Positions 31,601-44,460 of a DNA stretch of 64,000 nucleotides are shown in pieces. Location: the NCBI GenBank assembly GCA_964019695.1, contig OZ026525.1, positions 65,566,253-65,630,252 of the forward strand, read 5' to 3'. The stretch is from Loripinus fragilis (lineage: Eukaryota > Mollusca > Bivalvia > Lucinida > Lucinidae). The notes beneath the pieces are model-generated. The model made no database searches, was not told the origin of the DNA, and saw nothing but the letters and a program-made list of their open reading frames with translations. The first letter of the stretch is position 1, and every line of letters begins with the position of its first letter. A program made the position numbers and the translations under genes.

Positions 31601-32766
31601 GGTATACTTAAGGAATGAAGAAACGCAACAGACAAAAATATAATTTTTGCGTGTTTAAATGACGGTTTGGTGAAATCTCTTTTGAAAATTTCTTATTGAG
31701 TATTTATAGCATGTGATGAAATACCAAAACGTCATTTGAACGCTGCATTTTACGCTACAATATGAAAACATATTAAAACGTAAACTGTGACGTTAACGTC
31801 AGAATAATTATCAAGAACACTCGTCTTTTCCATGTTTGGTTAATTGGCGTCGACTTGACAATGTGCAAATTAAACAAACGTCAAATCATATTCGTAATGC
31901 AGTCAAATATTGCGTCAAAACACGCTACTTGAATGGCATGATACACAATTGTAGTGAATAAACGATAAACGTCACTTAGAGCCGTCAGGTTTGGATCGCT
32001 GGTAAATATACAGGATAAGATAAACCCAGAGACATCAGAACATGCTTTCTTGGGTAAAAACTGACTTTTCAGATACCGTAGAAATACGCTAGTATGATGT
32101 TTATATTGACGTTAGCCAATCAAAACACGGCATAATGCAAGAGAAAACATCTGATTTCATGCAGAGAGTGAACACCAAACTTGTTAACTGTAACCTAATC
32201 TTTGTCACTGGACCATTTCATCATAAGAAAAACACATAAACAACATGGAAAACCTCAAAAAGTTTGATATCGAAATTGTTTGATATCGAAATTTGACGTC
32301 AGAAGTGAGTTTTTTGACGTCTGAAGATCTCAAGTCATAATTCTTGAACAAAACGTCCTTGTTATGAATAAATATCAAACAGGTAAGAAAGTTTACGCGT
32401 TTCACGCAGTATTCAGAGTTGATGTTAATGACGTTAAGCCGTTTCAGAATCCTACAGAAACGTCGTCATTTGATCATTTCCTTGATCCGCAATCTATGCC
32501 AAGACTTTCTAAAACAATAAACCGATGATTGATTCAAACTTTGCTTTTATTGACCCTGTTTCAGCACTTTACTAAGGGGGGTCAGGCTTGTTACGCGCAT
32601 ACCAAAATGATTACGTAATCGATAATCACGTTGAACCTGCTGTAATTTGACGGACACATACTGCTCCTATGGATAAATATCATTTGCACTTAAACTTGCA
32701 TCATATTATATGCTTACAATGACTCGAAGTGTTTGTTGCGTTTCTTTATTCCTTAAGTATAGTACC
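31601..32766. mobile_element. Element W: 1.17-kb TIR element
   Basis: Left end GGTATACTTAAGGAATGAAG then AAACGCAAC; right end, inverted, GGTACTATACTTAAGGAATA then AAGAAACGCAAC. About 34 bp of matching termini. The interior is AT-rich with many ACGTC phrases and no convincing ORF. No clear target duplication. Non-autonomous DNA transposon. Confidence 0.6.
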
Positions 32767-35099
32767 TGACATATCGACATGCGTCCAAAAAAGTTAGTTT
32801 CCTTTGATGTATTAAAGAGGTAAAATTTTGAGCAATAATAGTGGTACCATTCATTATGACTCTCTCCAGGGCTCATTCGGGGAAGATCAAAGGACAATGA
32901 TAATGAGGTGATTAGGACTTCCTTACAGGGGCAAAAAAGTTGTCCCATGAAGGGATCAGGTACGAGGTTCCTTTGGAAAGTTCTTAGCATGGCATCATAA
33001 CTCCACAATGTGTTGATAAAATGCTATCAAATAATGCATTTTTGAAACTGAAATTCAACGGCTACTTAATGGTTTAATTTTTGTTGAAAAAGGACAATAG
33101 AGAAATGGTGAACTTTCATAAATGGGACTTTTTTCGATTTTTCTGTATACTTTTACTATAAATTGTGTCACTACAGACAGGAGCACGAAAAAAGCCTATT
33201 GAGTAATTATATATGTTTTGCTTTATTTATAGCCAGCAATGCATAAAAATCAGTTCGCCTTGCAAATTGAGTGGCTTTATTAGTTCAGTGTTCAAGAAAA
33301 TTATTTTTACCCCTACTTTTGAAGAAGTGGGTGGGGTAACTCAACCCCGCGTATTTCGTCGATGACAAAAGAACTTCTCATGGTACCGCGTTAACCATCA
33401 CAAAATTGATTGATTTTTACTCTAAAGGTAGTTTTACTTATTTGTTTACCATTGTTTTCAATTGAAATAAACCAGAACGTCAACTAATAGCTAAACTCAT
33501 TCTGTCCATGAATTTTTTAAGAGTTATCTTCCCTTTAATCTGCTCTGGTTTACAAAATATATTTTGGTTTCAATACAAAGAGCATAAAAGTGTGCTTGAC
33601 TAAAATACCAACATACGACATTTTTAAAATTACTGTCGGCTATAATTATATTTCAAAATATGCGCATTGTGACATGCGATTTTTAGACGTAAAAATAGGC
33701 TTAATGCTTTGCTTTCTAAACGTTTTTGGTATTGCTGTTCGGTATTTATTTATTAGACACATCCAACACGGTTTTTAATTGTATAATCACTGTACCAAAC
33801 GGTGGCCTACCAAATGGTACAAAATTATCTAATTTCATGAATTATTGTTAATGTTCTGCACACTTTTCCAAAGGTAAAAAATTATATTTTCCACTTAAAT
33901 TTTGTGTTTTCCAGTATACAAACAGTACATATATTCACAATAATATTTTTCGTGTTTGCATCATAACATTCTCGTGAAATATATGCTATGACAAAAAGGA
34001 AAAATATTTCTTTAAAATGATACCAAACATGATGGGGTTTGTAAATGGGTTGCTGAGATAAATGGCCATGCTAAGAACTTTCCAAATGACCCTCGTATTA
34101 TCTGATAAAATATTGATCTTTATCTTAGTGAAAAAAGTGTGTTATATACAGATAGATCCACTCTTGAGGCCCCTTTAATTTTGTGAGATACTGAAACTGT
34201 TCCTTATCAGTTAATCCTTTAATGATCTCTATTGGACAGGGATACAGGTCTTTAAACAAAGCTCAAAACTCATATTTTAGGACAAAAACATGACCTAACA
34301 GATATTTTAATAGTTATTTGAAATTAAAAGTTCAAAAATTGGAGAGTTTAAAAAAATCATATATTTCAAAAAAAAATTATCAGAGGAAATGGCAAATCCT
34401 CGACCCAAAGTTAATAATAAGCAGTAAAAACTGACAGCCAAATGCACATACAATGTCAGATAAGATAATGAGTGTCCACTTCAAACTGTAATAGTAAAGT
34501 GTGTGTTGGTATTTAACATCAGTTCTCTGAGAGCACCAAAAAATTCCCGTAGACCCATTCCACGCACCGTCTCAGAAACGGATGAAACTTTCACACAATG
34601 GTAATGACCACCCAATAACAGCATAAATATAGTTAAAATTTGGGTTGCATGTACCGCTGCCATGGTAAACAGCAGAATAAAAATTGGCCAAATTTAGTCA
34701 AATTTCTCATATGCAAGTATTGAAAATAGCTGTTTTTCATGTGAAAATATCAATATAAAAATAGCATACATCTAAAATCATTTTTTTCTTCCAAGTCAAC
34801 CATATCTTGCTTACACATATCAGATATTTGTTTCAACTTTTAAGAATTTCAAAGTTTTGTATCATAAGCGTGAAGTATAGATACTCTTTAATATTTCTCA
34901 AAAAGTTAAAATCACAATTTTAGGCATTTTTTGAAAAGATAGAGTCAAAAATGCACCGCACTTTGAACATTCTCATAACGTTTTTCTGAACTGACTAAAT
35001 AAAGTTATAAAAGTTATAGAAAAACATGAGTGGGTTATTTGGCTCTCACTTGCAAAATGAACGCTTTAATAATGGCACTGTACAGTAAATTTTAAAACG
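32767..35099. other. AT-rich, no gene seen
   Basis: About 2.3 kb. The 100-codon minus ORF at 32706-33008 spans the W element border and has no domain. ACCCCTACTTTTGAAGAAGTGGGTGGGGT-type sequence near 33310-33338 resembles the start of the L repeat at 39355. Confidence 0.45.
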
Positions 35100-35210
35100 T
35101 TCTGTTGTTGGTGACTTTTTGTTTATTGTTACTCCCATTGCGGGAGTCTGTTATTGTTCTATGTTTTGTTGTACGTTACTTTATGTCCATTCTAGTATTG
35201 CAATCATCTT
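35100..35210 (+). repeat. X-family fragment
   Basis: TTTGTTTATTGTTACTCCCA, GGGAGTCTGTTATTG and TTTATGTCCATTCTAGTATTGCAATCATCT parallel 60655-60755. Confidence 0.45.
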
Positions 35211-35420
35211 AGTTTAAACTTTATTTAATCTATAAATAATACAAGTGGTACAATAATTGCATAGAACAATGTAAAGGATCTGAACGGAAGCTTTAAAGCT
35301 TATAGAGTTCATTTCCTTAGAATACATGCAGCTACATAGTTTATACAACATGGCATAATATATCACTTTTGAAATATATGTATATGTCTAGGAATAAGTT
35401 TAAACAATAATGTTGTCTAT

Positions 35421-35423
<3 letters not shown>

Positions 35424-35485
<62 letters not shown>

Positions 35486-35532
35486 AACAGAGAGAGAGAG
35501 AGACAGAGAGAGGGAGAGAGAAAGAGAGAGAG
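35424..35532. repeat. (GA)n microsatellite
   Basis: About 60 bases of pure GA followed by a part-interrupted tail (CAACAG, CAGAGAG, GGGAG, AAAG variants). Preceded by ACT and followed by GCGTCTGGG. Confidence 0.95.
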
Positions 35533-36449
35533 CGTCTGGGTCGCTAGCACTTGTCAAACTTATAGCAATTATTTTAGGATGGCGTCAGCTGAGCAGAGAG
35601 CTACTGGTGAGCATAGTTTGTCAGTGTATTACAGGAAACGTTTTGTAGCTAGTATATATAGTTTTGCATGTTTCAAAATGATATTATTTACCATGCATGG
35701 CTGATTGGGATCTCCTCTGAGAAGTAAGGATACTGATAACTTTTAGCTGTGGGAGATTTAATAAGTACTGTTGCCTATGTGCTGTGTATCGAAAAGGTTT
35801 CGTCCCGATATGCTTCGGTGAGATTCAATGAATTAAAATCTCTGTCAGTTGGTAATTGGATCTAATTGACGGACATTGGGAGAATATTTTTTTTTGTTTA
35901 AAAGAAACGTCTCAGTGATTTAAAAACGTCAAGGAATATTCACATGAAGTGCCGCTATCGCAGATTACATATATGTTATTTCTTCCTAAATCCAAAAAGT
36001 AGACCATACCAATCGATATCAAGATGCATTTTGGTCACGTGTATTATTTTATTTGTTTAGAGGATTTACTAATGTTGTTATAGCATATCTAAACCCTTTG
36101 CTTAAGAACAATTTCGGGTATTTCCCATGCGCACCATTCCTGCGGCGGGAAACGGGGAAAATTGGCTAGGTCCCGTCTTTCCGACCATTTTCAAATTCGG
36201 ATCAATACAGTTTTTAGATACGCTTATGTCAGACCGATATTTCCGCATTTTCTGGACTAAATAAAGAACTAAAACATGTCCGAAATATATATTGGCCGGT
36301 TATTATAAATGATTGTCTCAGTACCAAACACTGATAAATAGATCTGGCGAAATCAAACTATATACAACTTTTCCAAGTTTATACCGTATATGGCCGGTAC
36401 TCAGATTGTGTTTCCAATATTTACGGTTAATTTGGGCGGCGCACGATCT
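35533..36449. other. No gene seen
   Basis: AT-rich with a short GC-richer patch around 36125-36190 (CCTGCGGCGGGAAACGGGG). No ORF with support. Confidence 0.45.
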
Positions 36450-36505
36450 GGCCTCGTGGCCTAGTGGTTAGCGCGTCAGACTTTGGAACTGGGCACCTAT
36501 ACATT
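36450..36505 (+). mobile_element. tRNA-like SINE head fragment
   Basis: GCCTCGTGGCCTAGTGGTTA then GCGCGTCAGACTTTGGA has a good A box and D-arm pattern of a tRNA, but no B box or T arm follows. Most likely the 5' end of a truncated SINE rather than a tRNA gene. Confidence 0.5.
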
Positions 36506-37320
36506 ATTTTCTCTTCTTCTTTTTTCAGCTTTTTAATGCTGAATTACTTCCTACAAGTAATATGAATTGATATAAATGACAAAAATACACTCAATTTTAT
36601 ATTGAATTATCCTCAAAACCTGTGGGGTGGGGGAAATTCTGCTCTCCTGAAAGAAAATTAGTTCGGTGACCCCCATTTTTTTCTTTCTAAAGGGTAAAAA
36701 TAATAGTCTATGAAATAAAAACAAAACTTTAAGATTTTTAATGTCAGATTTCTTAATATACAATTTACTTTTAAAATCGTATTCCTATTTTGGAAGAATC
36801 ATTCAGTATCTTGTCACGGCTTGGGAAAACAAATAATTTTTCACATTTTCTAAAATGCTTGATGTCGTGAGTAATAATTATTTTTTTTAAAAAAAAGCAG
36901 GATGACGATAACAAATAGTTAAACTTTATATTAAGGTCTTGGGTTGTTGTGTTTTTGTGTGTTTTTTGTTGTCTGTTTGTTGTTGTTGTTGTTTTTTCAG
37001 AAAATTTTGTAAAATGCTAAAAACTTCCATGTGAGATTACGAAAAATCGAGCGTGGTGACATATCCTTTTATTTCATAAGTTGACAGTATATACATAAAG
37101 CAAACTGATTGCAGAGAATTGAAAAGATTTTATCGTGGGAAGTATTACCCGCAATTGCCCTGGATTAAACACAATGTAATATGTGTAATCTTAAATGTCA
37201 ATCGTAAGCATACAGAAGATATATTTTGGATAGGAATGCCTGAAAATCATCATTTTGGGTTATAAATTTCTCATTGACTCAATCAATATAGTTCGAACTA
37301 TTGATGTTAAGAAGTGACAA
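36506..37320. other. AT-rich, no gene seen
   Basis: Contains a TTG-rich run (GTTTGTTGTTGTTGTTG near 36976) and A/T homopolymers. Confidence 0.45.
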
Positions 37321-37670
37321 TTCTTGCACACCGGTTAAGGATACCTGAGATTTTACCCTGAGATAGAAAATCTTATCTTACCCATGCTGTCTTACACAGG
37401 ACGTCAAGAAACGTCATCATGTGAAATTCCATCCTAGCGTATTCAGGGACTTCTGGAAGCTTATTTTAAAATAAATAAATACATTAATTAATTAATAAAT
37501 AAAAACAGTGGTGAGCAAGAAAAAGAATCCATTATTCGCGTGAGGGTAGGATAGAAAAATCCGTCCCTCGGGATCCCCGTTTGCCATTACTCGGCAAGCC
37601 TCGTAATGTCAAACGGCGATCCTCGGGACGGATTTTTCTATCATACCCTCACCGTCATAATAGATTCTTA
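37321..37670 (+). mobile_element. D-family element, copy 1
   Basis: Starts TTCTTGCACACCGGTTAAGG and ends near AATAGATTCTTA. Near the right end GAAAAATCCGTCCCTCGGGA.. pairs with ..TCCTCGGGACGGATTTTTC around a TTACTCGGCAAGCCTCGTAA centre. No ORF. Copies at 43468-43801 (+) and 61386-61733 (-). Ends are not clear inverted repeats. Confidence 0.7.
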
Positions 37671-38238
37671 TATTCTTGTCCGAGGCCTTCAGTTAATTGA
37701 GATTAGACTGTACTCACCTCCTTGCGCTAAAATGAAACTCAAAAAAATATTTAATAGAATAACTCGCGTTAGTTTCTCCATGTCCGAAACTCAACTGACG
37801 CTCAATCTGAAACCAAAGCAATTGTCCAACATGTGTTGCGTTACATCACAGCGATGTATTATACGAATAATTAAATCATTGATCTCCCTTCATAAAATGC
37901 ATTTTTGTACTTGTTAACCCTGTCACAAGCTTTGATACAAACATTGCCTCGCATGCTGTATGTCGTGTCTTTTATTTTCAAGATAGCAGCATCATGGAAA
38001 GATCTACGTCTAAAAAGTGACATCAATTTTGTGTCACATTATATATAGTAAGAATGTGATGTACTTGAGGTAGGTATAAGTTAGGATTAGCCTCCATGCG
38101 AGTTAAACACTTTTTGTTTAAACAGCAGCAGTATCTAGGGCGAAGTTTTGGTTGAGTAAAATGTATTTCAGCCCCCACTACCACCCTACGGCGGCGGCTG
38201 CTCTGCATTAGTTTGTTATTTGTTTTGCTACTCAAATT
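37671..38238. other. No gene seen
   Basis: The 103-codon ORF 37606-37917 begins inside element D and has no domain. The 87-codon minus ORF 38023-38286 runs into the B MITE. Confidence 0.45.
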
Positions 38239-38478
38239 TGAGCCGCTACATGAGATTTCCAACAATGTGGTAAATGCAACCAGCAAAGGCTCAGACCAGC
38301 CTGCGCATACGCGCAGTCTGATCAGAGCCTTTGCTAGTCGCTTGACTGTTATATGACTGTTAAGCTACTGACTGAACATCATTTGGAGTTTCTAAGCTTT
38401 CCATGAGGCTGCACAGGCTCGTCTGAGTCCACACTTGTCAAAATGCCACATTGTTGGAAATAACATGCCCTGGCTCAT
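38239..38478 (+). mobile_element. B-family MITE, copy 3
   Basis: TGAGCCGCTACATGAGATTT..CCAACAATGTGG to CCACATTGTTGGAAATAACA..GGCTCA. The core hairpin AGGCTCAGACCAGCC / GATCAGAGCCT is at 38284-38334. Same strand as copies 1 and 4. Confidence 0.8.
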
Positions 38479-38582
38479 TTTTTTGATCGGTCCTGATTTA
38501 GTGATTTAGTCAGTTGTGTCTTTTCTAGTTTGCCAATCGAATGGGTTGCTCTACCTAGTAAGCTGTTTTTGATCATTTGATT

Positions 38583-38946
38583 CATTCGGGAAATTTTGCC
38601 ACACTTCGAGAATCGAATCATGCCTCGGGTGTATATAAGGAGCATTGTACCAAAAAGCTCCATTTTGTTAGCCAGAACTGGCGTATGGAAAATTAGTTCT
38701 GTATAGCATGTGCGTTCAGCCCTATCGGATTATTCGAAAACCTTAATCAGCAGAATAAATTTTCAATAAAATATCGCTATAACCGTGTGTTTTGCTGCGA
38801 TCACACTTGTTATTGTGCTGACATGGTTTCTGTGACGTCAGCGTCACGTTATCATCTGCGTTATCAAAGTAGATCCTCGATGTACATCCTTGGTCTGATT
38901 CGACGGAATTTCGCGGAATTGGCCGATGCAGTTCCGATTGCACTTG
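38583..38946 (+). repeat. R repeat, copy 1 (LTR-like?)
   Basis: Contains TATATAAGG at 38632-38640, then AATAAA motifs near 38755 and 38765, and GTGACGTCAGCGTCACG. A second, colinear copy lies 5.9 kb downstream in the same orientation (44461-44820). A TATA-like and a polyadenylation-like signal inside a paired direct repeat suggest an LTR, but no gag/pol lies between and TG..CA ends are unclear. Confidence 0.5.
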
Positions 38947-39354
38947 ACTGTATTCTAATGTCTCTTACTCGCGTGTAGTTTCCTTTAAACTTTGGAATTT
39001 CCTGGAGATGTTCCTCGTTATATTGATGACGAAGAAAATAATCACATTTTAAGCTCAAACAATTCTTCTCTGGGTTGGTCTGCGAGATGTGATAGGCATT
39101 TCCTGGTCATAAGCACTTGTTTATTTTGTGTTTGTTTTGTAATATGTTTTTGTTATTTTCTTATTGTATTTTCAATGAAAACGAGAGCTGTTTTACAAAT
39201 ATGTTTTTTAGTTTTTCTCATTTCTGAGGATCCACTTAATGAGATTATTTAAAACAAATTTGCCTTCAACGATCTTTTTCTAAGACAGGTCATCAAAATG
39301 TATGGCTACATATAAAGGGTGTTAAGAAAGTTCGTTCAGCAATAAAATTGTTTT
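38947..39354. other. X-family fragment and spacer
   Basis: GGGTTGGTCTGCGAGATGTG at 39073 and GGCATTTCCTGGTCATAAGC match the X-family end near 60855-60900. The ORF at 38992-39252 runs through this repeat. Confidence 0.45.
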
Positions 39355-40600
39355 CCTATTTATTCCCCCAACTTTGAAAAAGTTGAAAGGGTATATTGCT
39401 TTTGACTTGTCCGTCCGTCCTCCCATCCGTCCGTTTGTGCGTCCGATACAAAAATTAAGTCCATTCTGAATTTCATAAATAGAATTGTCATCAAAAATTA
39501 GTCGACCCGTATTGTTTTAGTCCAAATTATCTCTTTTTGTGAGATGTATGCCCATTTTAAAGGGTCATAATGAAATTTTGTAATCAAGATATCTCAAAAA
39601 GCATAAAAATAGCTAGGATCTTCAAACTTAGTCAGCAGATAAGGATAATGAGTAGATTGCCTGGTGAAAATTAAAAAAAAAAATATTTTATTTTTATTGA
39701 GTTATTGCCCTTTGAAAAATTGGACATAGAAATATTGATATCTCAAAGTATTACAGCTAGGAGCTTAAAAGTTTGACAGCTGATAGAGGATAATGAGTAA
39801 ATTACCTAATCAAAATTTAAGAAAATGTATTTTATTTTTTCGAGTTATTGCCCTTTGCATTTTTACAGGTTAAATATTGCCCTTTGCAAATTTAATTTTG
39901 TAATCAAGATATATCAAAAAAGCTTAACAGCTAGGAGCTTCAAACTTAGTCAGCATGTAGAGGATACTGAGTAGACTTCCTGGTGAACATTAAAGAGAGT
40001 TATTTTATTGAGTTGTTGCCCTTTGAAAATTCGGACATAGAAAGCTTGATATCTCAAAAAGAATTACAGCTAGGAGCTTCAAACTTGGACAGCTGATGGA
40101 GAATGATGAGTAGATTCCCGGGGCATATTGCTTTGGGATTGTCCATCCTACTGTCTGTCCATTTGTGCGCCCGTTACAAAAATTAAGTTACAGTAATTAA
40201 ATTTCATAAATAGATTTATCATTAAAAGTGAGCCGACCCGGTTTTTTAGTCCAAATTATCTCCCTTTGTGGAGTTAATCCCCTTTTAATGGGTCATAACG
40301 AAATTTTGTATATCTCAAAAAGCTTAACAGCTAAGAGAGTCAAACTTAGTCAGCAGGTAGAGGATAATGAGTAGATTACATGTTGATTTTTTTTTTTAAA
40401 TCTTTTTTTTAGTTATTGCCCTTTGATAATTTAGAAAGCTTGGTAATTTAAAAACTAATACAGCTAGGAGATTCAAACTTGGACAGCTGATAGAGGATAA
40501 TGAGTGGATTACCAAGTGAAAATTTAAGAAAAATTTTTTTAATTGCCCTTTGCATTTTACGGGTTATTGCCCTTTGCGAATTTGCACATAGAAAACATGA
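39355..40600 (+). repeat. L-type array, degenerate about 140-bp tandem repeats
   Basis: Begins ACTTTGAAAAAGTTGAAAGGGTATATTGC-type sequence with TTGTCCGTCCGTCC. The phrase GAGGATAATGAGTAGATTAC recurs near 39644, 39785, 39960, 40099, 40361 and 40493, each followed by ATTGCCCTTTG and later AGCTAGGAGCTTCAAACTT. Unit length is irregular. Part of the lead-in is repeated at about 40123. Confidence 0.7.
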
Positions 40601-42315
40601 AACAAAGATTAATCTCGAAAACCATTACAGCTACAGTCAGGTGCCAAATTAAAGTTCAAAAAGTGAATTTCAAGGCAAAAAATAAAGCTTATACTTTAAA
40701 ATTAAAATTAAAAGTAAAGATTTACAGCATTAATAAGGCTTATGTTTGGATACATCATTATACTCTCTATCATTACAAATGTTCAGAAAATTTTACTCCA
40801 TACTGGAGGTGGTTGCAGCAACAAGACAAAAATGGCCAAATTTGCCCCGTCTAATTCATTAAAACAAATGCCATGTCAACCAGACATTCAATGATTAGTT
40901 GAGTTTTTGCTATGCCATGTAGGACTTATTAATGTCTTTATGTGTGGATTTATTGCAATCTCTATCAATAACAAAAAAAATCAACATTACTTTATAAAAT
41001 TGATCACGAAAAGGTTGAATATTAGAGTCAAAATAAAAATACTGCATCCTTGATTCCATGAAAATATCATTTTAAATGCATTATTTAACTTTTTAAAGAC
41101 ATTTTATTGACAGATTATGTTTGTTTTAAAGTCTTAGGCATAATTTGAAATACATATGACTTTTAAACTTGTGTAATTATTAATATTTGTCTTCCTCACC
41201 CACAATCTAGGAGCTTTGAATCTTGACAGATTTTATTAACATTTTTGCATTTCATATTTTTTAGCTATAAAAGAAAGACTAGCAAATAACTTTGTGATGG
41301 TCAGTATATTGAAAAATGTGTTGTCTTGGAGTAACATTAAAAATAGCATCAGAAATTCATTTATTGTAACAATGGCAACCACCAAAATGAGCATACTAGT
41401 GGCTTTTTAACTATTTTTATTGGTTGCTTAGCAACAATATGCAAAACAGAGAACAGGTCAATTATATTGTAAATATTTGAAGGCTTGCTTATATCTTCCC
41501 ATTCATGTATTTGTCAAGTCTATATATTGAATAAAATTAAAATGAAGAAGAAATGAATGTCTAAATTTCCCATAAATTTGGGCTTTTTTTCAGTTTGTGA
41601 ACTTTAATTTTGCACATAAGTGTACGTGTAGTATCTTCAGATTTGGTCAGCTGATAGAGGATGGTGAGTAGATTACCTGGTGAAGTCTGCAGTTTGATCA
41701 AACAGGTGGATAACGTTCGCGCATGTCGCGATTCTTTTGTCTTTTACGCAACGGGTTGTGGAGTATCTGTTAGCACTAAAACATTTTGATTATTCCTGTT
41801 CCTTAGGATATAAATAGCCAATTACGTAAAAAAAAAAAATGACGTCACCTAGACGAAATGAACTTTACCAGAGGCATAAAACTTCATTATTTGAGTTTGT
41901 CAATTCCTTGGGCTTTCCAGAACAAACATCGGTTCAAAACCTTTGTTGCGTTCATTATGGAAGGTATTGATACTCTGTGACTTTTTAAATTTGGGATGTT
42001 TCAGAATAATCGCGACGTCACGACAACCATAAGTCATAGCGTTTCGATTTTCTTATTGGATGTAAGCTAAATGAAGGGACTTGTCAATTTTATTTTTAAC
42101 ATAATTAAAATATTTTGAAAATAGATTAGCTTTTAAGCAGGTGGTGCATTCCTTAAGTCCTTCAGTATACTTTACTAGTAGATTGCTGGTCAGCAAAAAG
42201 CAGTACCCCCATTGGATTTTTTGGGCTTGAGGAGCAAAGTCGGAGTATACAACAAACACCTATTGCCATCCGATGACCTTATAGAGTAATCAGAACCTTT
42301 CCTTAATGGTGAAGA
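40601..42315. other. AT-rich, no gene; one L-type remnant
   Basis: The 103-codon ORF 40543-40854 is Lys-rich and continues out of the L array; it is not credible. GGTCAGCTGATAGAGGATGG.. at 41646-41690 is an isolated L unit. A run of A lies near 41830. Confidence 0.45.
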
Positions 42316-42590
42316 AACCCTGATCAGGAAATATTACAATCACACACCGCAGACCAACCCACCGCACCGTGAGGAAGAGCCACAGAACACTGACTGTCAC
42401 AAGACATTAGAGAGATAGTTAAAGCAAAGCAAACAACGCTCTCTTCCCCATCAAGATAATTACATAACTAGATGGACACAGAGTACTGAATAAGAAAACA
42501 AGGACTAAACACAGAACCTCCACAAACAATGGGAGCAATATTAACAGCAAATCAAAAACAACAGAACCACCGCCTTAGAATGCCTCTTAA
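42316..42590 (-). repeat. X-family fragment, inverted
   Basis: CTGATCAGGAAATATTACAA, ACACCGCAGACCAACCC and CACAGAACACTGACTGTCAC are the reverse complement of X-family phrases at 60655-60905. CA- and AC-rich interior without ORF. Confidence 0.45.
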
Positions 42591-43424
42591 CCCATTTCAA
42601 ATTATAAATGTCATTTTATGAAAGTATCGGATTTTACCAGAACGTTTGAAAGATAATATTCATAAAAATCTAATTTTGTGATGTCGATGTATGTTGGTCG
42701 CAATGTCAAACACAATAAAATGTCAAAGTCAGCGACGATTGCATTTGTCCAGTTTTGGAGCCTGTAAAAGGTACATTCCATTTTCTTTTATAGAAAATTC
42801 TACCCAGATGCACTCAATGCTCAGTAGCTCAAGATCGTTTCTTCTCCTTGAAAAACATTATTACGAACGTAAACAAAAACTCCACAATCTGTCCCTTCTA
42901 AAAGGTGTTCAATGTTTGAACTTGGCACGGATTTGAGATGGGTAAAGAAGTCTTCAATGTACCATTGATGTTCATTTGCATAATATTGTATTGAATCAAA
43001 TCTATATACACCGAATTAAAACATGCAAACTGAGCCTTGAAAATACCATTCTGATTGATCTTTTAAAGAGACTATGTCTGCAACTATGAACATTTTTCGA
43101 TTTTTTTTTATTTTTTTTTCAAATCATTTGTAACAGTAGAATTAAGTTATATTTTCACAATAAATCTGTTCACTATATCTGAAAACTGCACGGAAAAGTG
43201 AATTATCTTATAAAATCAGGTGTGTTTTGCTCTTGTTGGTAATTATTTGCGTTCCTCCAATGATTATAGACAGTTAATTTTAACATAAATGCTGTTGTTT
43301 TGATACTGATAATTTGTTAAGATTTACGAAATTGGTAAAATGTATACCTGAATTTTAGTTTTTTTACTGTGTTTTTGAAAAATAGAAACATAAGCTCTAA
43401 AATTAAAAGATCAAAAGTAAGGGG
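42591..43424. other. AT-rich, no gene seen
   Basis: The 81-codon ORF 42691-42936 has no domain or splice support. T-rich runs near 43105. Confidence 0.45.
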
Positions 43425-43843
43425 TACTATTAGCCTGGTAAATGAGGAGTCAGACTAATAATTAGATTTCTTGCACACCGGGTAAGGATATCTGATATTT
43501 TACCCTGGGATAGAAAATCCTATCTTACTCAGGCTGTCGCGTGAGGGCTCTGTATGTTGGTTGTATTGGAATCACGCACTAAGTCGTCAAGTGACGTCTG
43601 TGTTATGTTAAAGTGACGTCATCATGTAAAATTGCATCTTAGCGTATTCAGGAACTTCTGGAAGATAATTTTAAAATAAAAAAAACAGTGGTGAGCAAGA
43701 AAAAGAATCTATTATTCGAGTGAGGGCAGGATAGTGATGCCAAACGGTGATCCTCGGGACGGAATTTTCTAACCTACCCTCATACTCATCATGGATTCTT
43801 ATACTATTAGTCTGGAAATGAGGACTCAGACTAATAATTAGAT
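43425..43843 (+). mobile_element. D-family element, copy 2, with flanking direct repeats
   Basis: The element spans about 43468-43801 and lacks half of the central hairpin present in the other copies. It is bracketed by near-identical direct repeats of about 42 bp, TACTATTAGCCTGGTAAATG.. at 43425-43467 and TACTATTAGTCTGGAAATGA.. at 43802-43843, both ending AGACTAATAATTAGAT. Confidence 0.65.
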
Positions 43844-44010
43844 CTCTAGCCCTGCTGGCAGGATATGTCGCCATGTGCTATATGCAATTGTGCATATTTG
43901 ATAAGTACCGAAATCTCATGCGATTTGCCAATATGTTTAGCTAGTTTACCTTTGTCACTTACACACTCATATCTGGGGGGTATGACCTGTGTTTGCAAAA
44001 TGTTAGACTA

Positions 44011-44207
44011 TTACTGTCCCGCCAGCCAAGAGTGACAGTGGTGTCATGTTTTGTTTACAAAGTTATTATGGACTTAGAATCGATATATCACTTGTGTATT
44101 AATCCTATCGATTGCATTAGCTCAAGTGGAGTGTACAAGTTAATGTTTTATTTAACAATTGTAAACAAAACACGACTTCACTGTCACTCTTGGCTGGCAG
44201 GACAGTA
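44011..44207. mobile_element. C-family MITE, copy 2
   Basis: TTACTGTCCCGCCAGCCAAG then GTGACAGT at the left mirrors ACTGTCACTCTTGGCTGGCA then GGACAGTA at the right; GTTTTGTTTACAA mirrors TTGTAAACAAAAC. It has lost one arm of the central ATCCTATCC hairpin. The 92-codon ORF at 43993-44271 lies over it. Confidence 0.75.
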
Positions 44208-44460
44208 CATGTCTATCATTCACTACCATGTTGTGAATTACCACAACATTGAAGACATCGGTCCATTTTAACAGTAAAATGGGACGAGCCAATCAAAGGG
44301 GTTTTATTTTCAGATACTGTCTGGAGCGGGTGCATGTATCATAGCTAAAAATCTGAGAAGGGATTCGAATATACCTGTCAGGAAGGGCAAGCATGCCTCG
44401 CTGTAAAAATAAGTCTTACTTAAAACCACAACTGTCACTGATTTGGGTGTAACCTTTCAA

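Noticed and set aside
35341..35550. Leu/Ser repeat ORF on the minus strand
   Set aside because: Translation of the (GA)n microsatellite.
36450..36505. tRNA gene
   Set aside because: Good A box, but no B box, T arm or acceptor partner follows; treated as a SINE head.
40543..40854. 103-codon Lys-rich ORF
   Set aside because: Begins in the L array and consists of AAA/TTA-rich codons typical of AT-rich DNA.
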